A stretch of 64,000 nucleotides of DNA, from the NCBI GenBank assembly GCA_958510825.1, contig OY294044.1, positions 82,444,895 to 82,508,894 of the forward strand, written 5' to 3'. The position numbers and the translations under genes are program-made. Shown in pieces: positions 61,001-64,000 of this stretch. The notes beneath the pieces were generated by a model. The model saw only the letters and a list, made by a program, of their open reading frames with translations, made no database searches and was not told the origin of the DNA. How positions within the stretch are numbered: position 1 is the first letter of the stretch; the number at the start of each line of letters is the position of its first letter. The DNA comes from Brachypterus glaber. Taxonomy: Eukaryota > Arthropoda > Insecta > Coleoptera > Kateretidae.

Positions 61001-62386
61001 AAATTATCAGTTTACCCTTAGTTTATTTTCCATGATTTTGTAACACCACGGGGGTTGTGGAGTCGCTGATTACGAATCTGATGCCAGTTTTCCAAAATTT
61101 TAAAATAGCCGAATCAATATGGCGGATTAGATTTTTTAAACTTGCTCGGATTTGCTTGAAACTTGGTACTCGGGAATCTGGTGCCAGTTTTCAAAAATTC
61201 AAAATGGCGGATTAGATTTTTTAAAGTTTCTCGGAGAATTTAATCCGCCATATTGGATCCGCTATTTTGAATTTTGGAAAACTAGCACCAGATTCGTAAT
61301 CAGCGACCCCAAAAACCGGTTGAGAACGCAAACCTGTCATTTCGTGATTCAGGGATAGCTTGATTTAATTTAAAAAAAATGGATTAGTAGGTACCTAGGT
61401 TTAATTTATTAAATTTTATGTAAATTTAGTTAGTCAGTCGTGCATAAAATAGTGTATATATCATTCTTGCTGCGGGACCAGTTTACTCTCTTGATATACA
61501 GGGTGATCAGTAACTGCCATGCCAAAATTTATTCTACAATGTAGAATATAAAAATATGAAAAAAACTTTTTATAAAGGTTGGTCCGGAAATGAGCCCTAA
61601 GGGAGCTACGGCCCTTCGAAGATGACGTACTCAGTATTACTGAATGGGGAACAAAAAAAAGCATTAATAAAATTTTAATGCTGCAGGGTGATTCTTCATT
61701 TAAAACTGAGCAAAAAAGTATTCTTCACCAAAACACCTAAATTTAATATTAAAGGAGTAATAGTCTTTTAAAAAATAACGTTTTTGGTGGCACAAAATGT
61801 TACTTCCTTTTAATTGATTTTTTTTTGAAAACGGTTGCTTCTACAGTGTTACACTATATTACATTTTTTATGTATTTTTACTCAAGGAACCAACATTAAA
61901 AAAAAAATAAATAAGTACACAAAAAAGTTTGGGGCAAAAATGTGTTAAGCCTAATACATTTTTCCGTCTAGGGACGCCTCTGGATAAATTCAAAAAAATA
62001 ATTTAACTTATTGCCCTTATTAATACTAGTACACATGCAAAAGCTCGTCGCTCTAGCTTAAAGGGTGCCAGAGTTATTAATTAAAAACCTTATTTTTATT
62101 ACAATTTTAAGGGGCCGTAGCTCCCTTAGGGCTCATTTGCGGAACAACCTTTATAGGAACTTTTTTTGATATTTTTGGATGCTGAATCACCTGTTAAATT
62201 TTGACATGCCAGTTATTGATCACCCTGTATAAATAACTATTTAAATTAAAATTGTTTATATTTTTTTATTTTTTTTTAGCTTATGATCCATTTTTAAGAA
62301 TAAGTCCACTACCTTTAAATCAAGATTTTGCTTTTGGACTGTCAGAAAATGAGGGTGCTAGTGATCTTTTCGATTCTATTGTTTAA
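57960..62386 (+). CDS. E2F4: E2F4/E2F5-type transcription factor, 6 exons
   Basis: Joined exons 57960-58064, 58125-58234, 58592-58871, 58929-59051, 60700-60814 and 62280-62386 total 840 nt, 280 codons including TAA; all introns are GT-AG and phases agree. The 279-residue protein has a winged-helix DNA-binding domain (about 8-73; [32 protein letters not shown]), a coiled dimerisation segment for a DP partner (about 80-130; [17 protein letters not shown]), a marked-box-like region (about 130-195) and a pocket-binding motif at the C-terminus ([14 protein letters not shown]). There is no N-terminal cyclin A-binding extension, so it groups with repressor E2Fs (E2F4/5, Drosophila E2f2) that work with Rb-family proteins in DREAM-type complexes. 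It is shorter than human E2F5 (about 346) and E2F4 (about 413). E2F4 versus E2F5 orthology cannot be decided here. Confidence 0.95.
58125..58234 (+). CDS. E2F4: E2F exon 2 ([12 protein letters not shown] recognition helix)
   Basis: Acceptor TCATTTTAG, donor GTAAGT at 58235; 110 nt. It encodes [20 protein letters not shown] and [17 protein letters not shown], including the near-invariant E2F/DP DNA-contact motif RRIYD. Only a 60-bp intron separates it from exon 1. Confidence 0.97.
58592..58871 (+). CDS. E2F4: E2F exon 3 (dimerisation coil, start of marked box)
   Basis: Acceptor ATGTTTCAG, donor GTAAAT at 58872; 280 nt, leaves in phase 0. The segment [19 protein letters not shown], then [20 protein letters not shown], matches the E2F4 coil (HKVWVQQSIRNVTED). 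[12 protein letters not shown] and [16 protein letters not shown] then correspond to the start of the marked box. Confidence 0.95.
58929..59051 (+). CDS. E2F4: E2F exon 4 (marked box)
   Basis: Acceptor GATTTTAG, donor GTAATA at 59052; 41 codons, phase 0-0. [17 protein letters not shown] corresponds to the E2F4 marked-box strand pair (YQIHLKSVSGPIEVLLV). A basic run (NKRRRPRN) ends the exon and could act in nuclear import. Confidence 0.9.
59290..59745. repeat. Tandem duplication in E2F intron 4 (~217-bp period)
   Basis: AAGTCTGCTAAAACTTACGA at about 59309 recurs as AAGTCTGCGAAAACTTACGA at 59526; the following 190 bp also match (ACACGTTTTTTGATTTTTTT, AAACTTGATAAATGTTTTG). A third partial unit is TATCCGGTCTTTAGTTCGAA at 59694. 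Confidence 0.65.
60045..60131. mobile_element. Partial GTTACGTAA-type MITE in E2F intron 4
   Basis: CATTTTGGAGTGTTACACCC, a G-run and ATCATCAAAATTTG as in other copies, but both outer ends are lost. Confidence 0.6.
60351..60481. mobile_element. AGGGCCACTTG-ended MITE (131 bp) in E2F intron 4
   Basis: Left AGGGCCACTTGCCCCAACGA and right CATTGGTGCAAGTGGCCCT are inverted; the internal GGTTTAACTTTAAACTTGGA pairs with ACTCAGTTTAGTCTAGAT loosely. Just downstream GTTCTAGA and TTCGCGTC words repeat (60530-60600). Confidence 0.7.
60700..60814 (+). CDS. E2F4: E2F exon 5 (linker)
   Basis: Acceptor TATTTTTAG, donor GTAAGT at 60815; 115 nt, leaves after one base. It encodes a charged linker ([19 protein letters not shown], then [14 protein letters not shown]). 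It is required to join exon 4 (phase 0) to exon 6. No specific homology was recognised; support is from splice sites and phase. Confidence 0.85.
60828..60920. repeat. Fragment shared with 53890-54015
   Basis: GGATCGAAGTATTCATTTAC then CGGGGCGATCAAAAAATA resembles GATCGAGGTACTCATTTGCC with following sequence. It starts 14 bp after the E2F exon 5 donor. Confidence 0.45.
61060..61310. mobile_element. Foldback with GTCGCTGATTACGAATCTG arms in E2F intron 5
   Basis: GAGTCGCTGATTACGAATCT at the left and AGATTCGTAATCAGCGACCC (approximate) at the right; AAAATGGCGGATTAGATTTT-type words recur three times between. Confidence 0.65.
61499..62227. mobile_element. CAGGGTGATCA-ended inverted-repeat element in E2F intron 5
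   Basis: 729 bp; CAGGGTGATCAGTAACTGCC at the left and the inverse ending GATCACCCTG at the right, TA at 61497-61498 and 62228-62229. Sub-terminal GGGAGCTACGGCCC and GGGCCGTAGCTCCC pair. It ends 52 bp before the last E2F exon, so it abuts that exon's polypyrimidine tract. Confidence 0.75.
62280..62386 (+). CDS. E2F4: E2F exon 6 (pocket-binding C-terminus, stop)
   Basis: A long T-tract and TTAG acceptor precede 62280; TAA at 62384-62386. It encodes [19 protein letters not shown], then [22 protein letters not shown] matches LLRLSP of E2F4, and EGxxDLFD is the Rb-family pocket-binding core. The exon starts 51 bp after a 0.73 kb inverted-repeat element. Confidence 0.95.
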
Positions 62387-62391
62387 AGGCT

Positions 62392-62571
62392 ATATCGATG
62401 GCCTTGCGTACAAATATGCTAAGTACCGGATGGCCTAGCGTACAAATGTGCTAAGTATCGGATGGCCTAGCGTACAAATGTGCTAAGTACCGGTAACGTT
62501 TACGGTACTTAGCACATTTGTACACTAGGCCATCCGGTACTTAGCACATTTGTACGCTAGACCATCGATAT
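62392..62571. mobile_element. Palindromic 32-bp tandem element, copy 2 (after the E2F stop)
   Basis: The ends ATATCGATGG and CCATCGATAT are perfect inverses. Three forward units (GATGGCCTAGCGTACAAATG with TGCTAAGTACCG) are followed by a GGTAACGTTTACGG centre and two reverse units. It starts 6 bp after the E2F stop codon and is more intact than copy 1 at 17398-17519. Confidence 0.8.
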
Positions 62572-62761
62572 ATTTTTTCTTTTTTCAAAAAAGTCTGGAG
62601 TAAAAAAATTAAATTCATTATATTTATATATATATTTCACTATAATTTTTTTAGTCTTAGTTATATTGTAAAAATCTGTTAATATATACTTATTAAAATA
62701 GTTGTCTTTACATTTTATACATGTATAATATACAAAAAGGAATGCTTAGTATAGACTTAGA

Positions 62762-62767
62762 AATAAA
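62762..62767 (+). promoter_or_regulatory. Candidate poly(A) signal for the E2F gene
   Basis: The first AATAAA I found after the E2F stop codon, about 380 bp downstream. If used, the 3' UTR would contain the whole palindromic element at 62392-62571. Confidence 0.35.
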
Positions 62768-62999
62768 TTGGGCGCGACAAAATATGCCAAAAAAAATGCT
62801 GCTGACAACAAAATAATACTTTTCACTATTATAGGGGAGAGTATTCTTTCTAAAGTGGTTTGCCTGTAACCAAATTAAAACAAGAATATCTTTTTTCAAA
62901 AATTAAAAAATGTGAGGACCTCACAGTAAGGTAAGGTAGGCACCAGTTTTTTGTACTGATTTTAGGTCATTAATAAACACCTTTTAATTTTTACAAAAA

Positions 63000-64000
63000 A
63001 AATCCTTTTTGATAAGGAACCAAATTTGAAGTCTTTAGTTCAAAGCGTTCTCGAGTTGTTGTCACAAATTATCCCGGACAGACCGACAGACAGATTTTTT
63101 TTTCGCGGAATAAAGCTTTTTTTGTATGTATGTATCTTTCTGAGTCGAAATTAGTAAAAAAAAAAATTTCGTCCGTCTGTCTGTCTGTAAACTCGATAAC
63201 TTCATTTCTAAATAAGATATTGACAAGCGGTTTTTTGCATTTTGTTTCTTATCGTATTTCGAAGAGCTGGTTAGATTTTGGGGGTAAAACTCCTATTTTT
63301 AGCGTCTTTAGATTATAATTAAGGCAATTATGATTGTATTTTATTAATTTAACACTTGTATGAAAGATAATTTTAAATTGGTCAAAAAATGTTATTTTTT
63401 CCTAAAATGCATTGTTTCAAGGCGTCCTTTACTTTAGTGAAGGACGCCTTGATTGTTTTCGAGATATTGGTGTTTAAAGCAATAAAACGTTGTTTTAGCA
63501 TATCTCACTTATTTATAATCCGATTTCAAAAAATTATATTTAAAATGAAAGCTGTTTTTAAGTCCTATAAAAATGCTATATACAGTTTTTTGCTAGAATA
63601 TAACGTTTTGGAGATACAGACTTTCAAACTTTAATTATTCAGGTGTATTGATGGTTGCCTATTAGCGTGATCACACAACTTTCTTTTTTATAACGTTTCA
63701 AAATTAGTGCCTAGTGCCGATGTTTTGACAAGGAGCTTGCAACTGTTCAGCTGTTTTAGTTTTAAATACATTTTTTAATTCTAAATACATTTTTTGATAA
63801 AAAGCCAAAGGCTTCAATTTGGACCATAGGTTGCTTATCCAAAGTTCTAGGTTGGGATTGTTTTTAGTAAAAATGTTTTTCGAAAGTTTTTTTCATATTT
63901 GAATAGAACTTTTTGAAACTTTTTTTGAAAAATTAAAAAAAATATTTTTATTTATGTTGACAGCTGTAATTTTTTTAGTGAAGATATTTTCTCGCCAAAA
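63000..64000. repeat. Downstream flank: families A and C repeats
   Basis: GAACCAAATTTGAAGTCTTT then CAAAGCGTTCTCGAGTTGTT (family C, 63018-63070), an inverted family A copy (63190-63480) with a short hairpin GGCGTCCTTTACTTTAGTGAA (63421-63450 region), and a family C piece at 63800-63870. No gene seen. Confidence 0.5.

Overview
This is a eukaryotic, strongly AT-rich, intron-containing genomic window, most likely from an insect. A beetle is possible, but the sequence does not settle the order. The evidence is canonical GT-AG introns, two animal genes whose exons join without a frame error, Jockey-like LINE relics, a Transib-type element, Tc1-like relics and a very dense load of inverted-repeat DNA elements. 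There is no operon structure and no CRISPR array.

Two genes lie on the + strand. (1) A HIP1/HIP1R (Sla2-family) gene runs from 3762 to 48401 in ten coding exons that join to a 952-residue protein: ANTH lipid-binding domain, long coiled coil, then I/LWEQ (THATCH) actin-binding domain. Its first coding exon is only 39 nt and sits about 20 kb upstream of exon 2. (2) An E2F4/E2F5-type transcription factor gene runs from 57960 to 62386 in six exons that join to a compact 279-residue protein: winged-helix DNA-binding domain, dimerisation coil, partial marked box and C-terminal pocket-protein-binding motif. The two genes share a strand but no evident function (endocytic clathrin/actin adaptor versus cell-cycle repressor).

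Almost everything else is repeats. Region by region: 1-3700, large foldback elements upstream of HIP1, one carrying a tRNA-derived SINE; 3801-23828 (intron 1), a 1.2 kb Transib-type element with CGGCG target duplications, several foldback elements, a 1.7 kb array of ATTGGT/ACCAAT motifs bounded by perfect 25-bp inverted ends, and a 200-N assembly gap flanked by near-duplicate sequence; 24093-30388 (intron 2), a 2.5 kb TA-flanked element containing a Tc1-like transposase relic, then nested inverted-repeat elements; introns 5-9, a 5'-truncated LINE with an open reverse transcriptase frame, an isolated perfect 61-nt palindrome, and two long-inverted-repeat elements that abut at one TA; 48402-57959 (intergenic), more nested foldback elements and a minus-strand LINE 3' end; E2F introns and 3' flank, several MITEs and a 180-bp palindromic tandem element that starts 6 bp after the stop codon.

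The repeat landscape is unusual in that most elements are foldback or long-terminal-inverted-repeat types, often nested symmetrically inside each other. No complete autonomous transposase was seen. The strongest leads are the palindromic elements that may lie in transcribed sequence (E2F 3' UTR, HIP1 introns), the ATTGGT foldback array and the Transib-like element.
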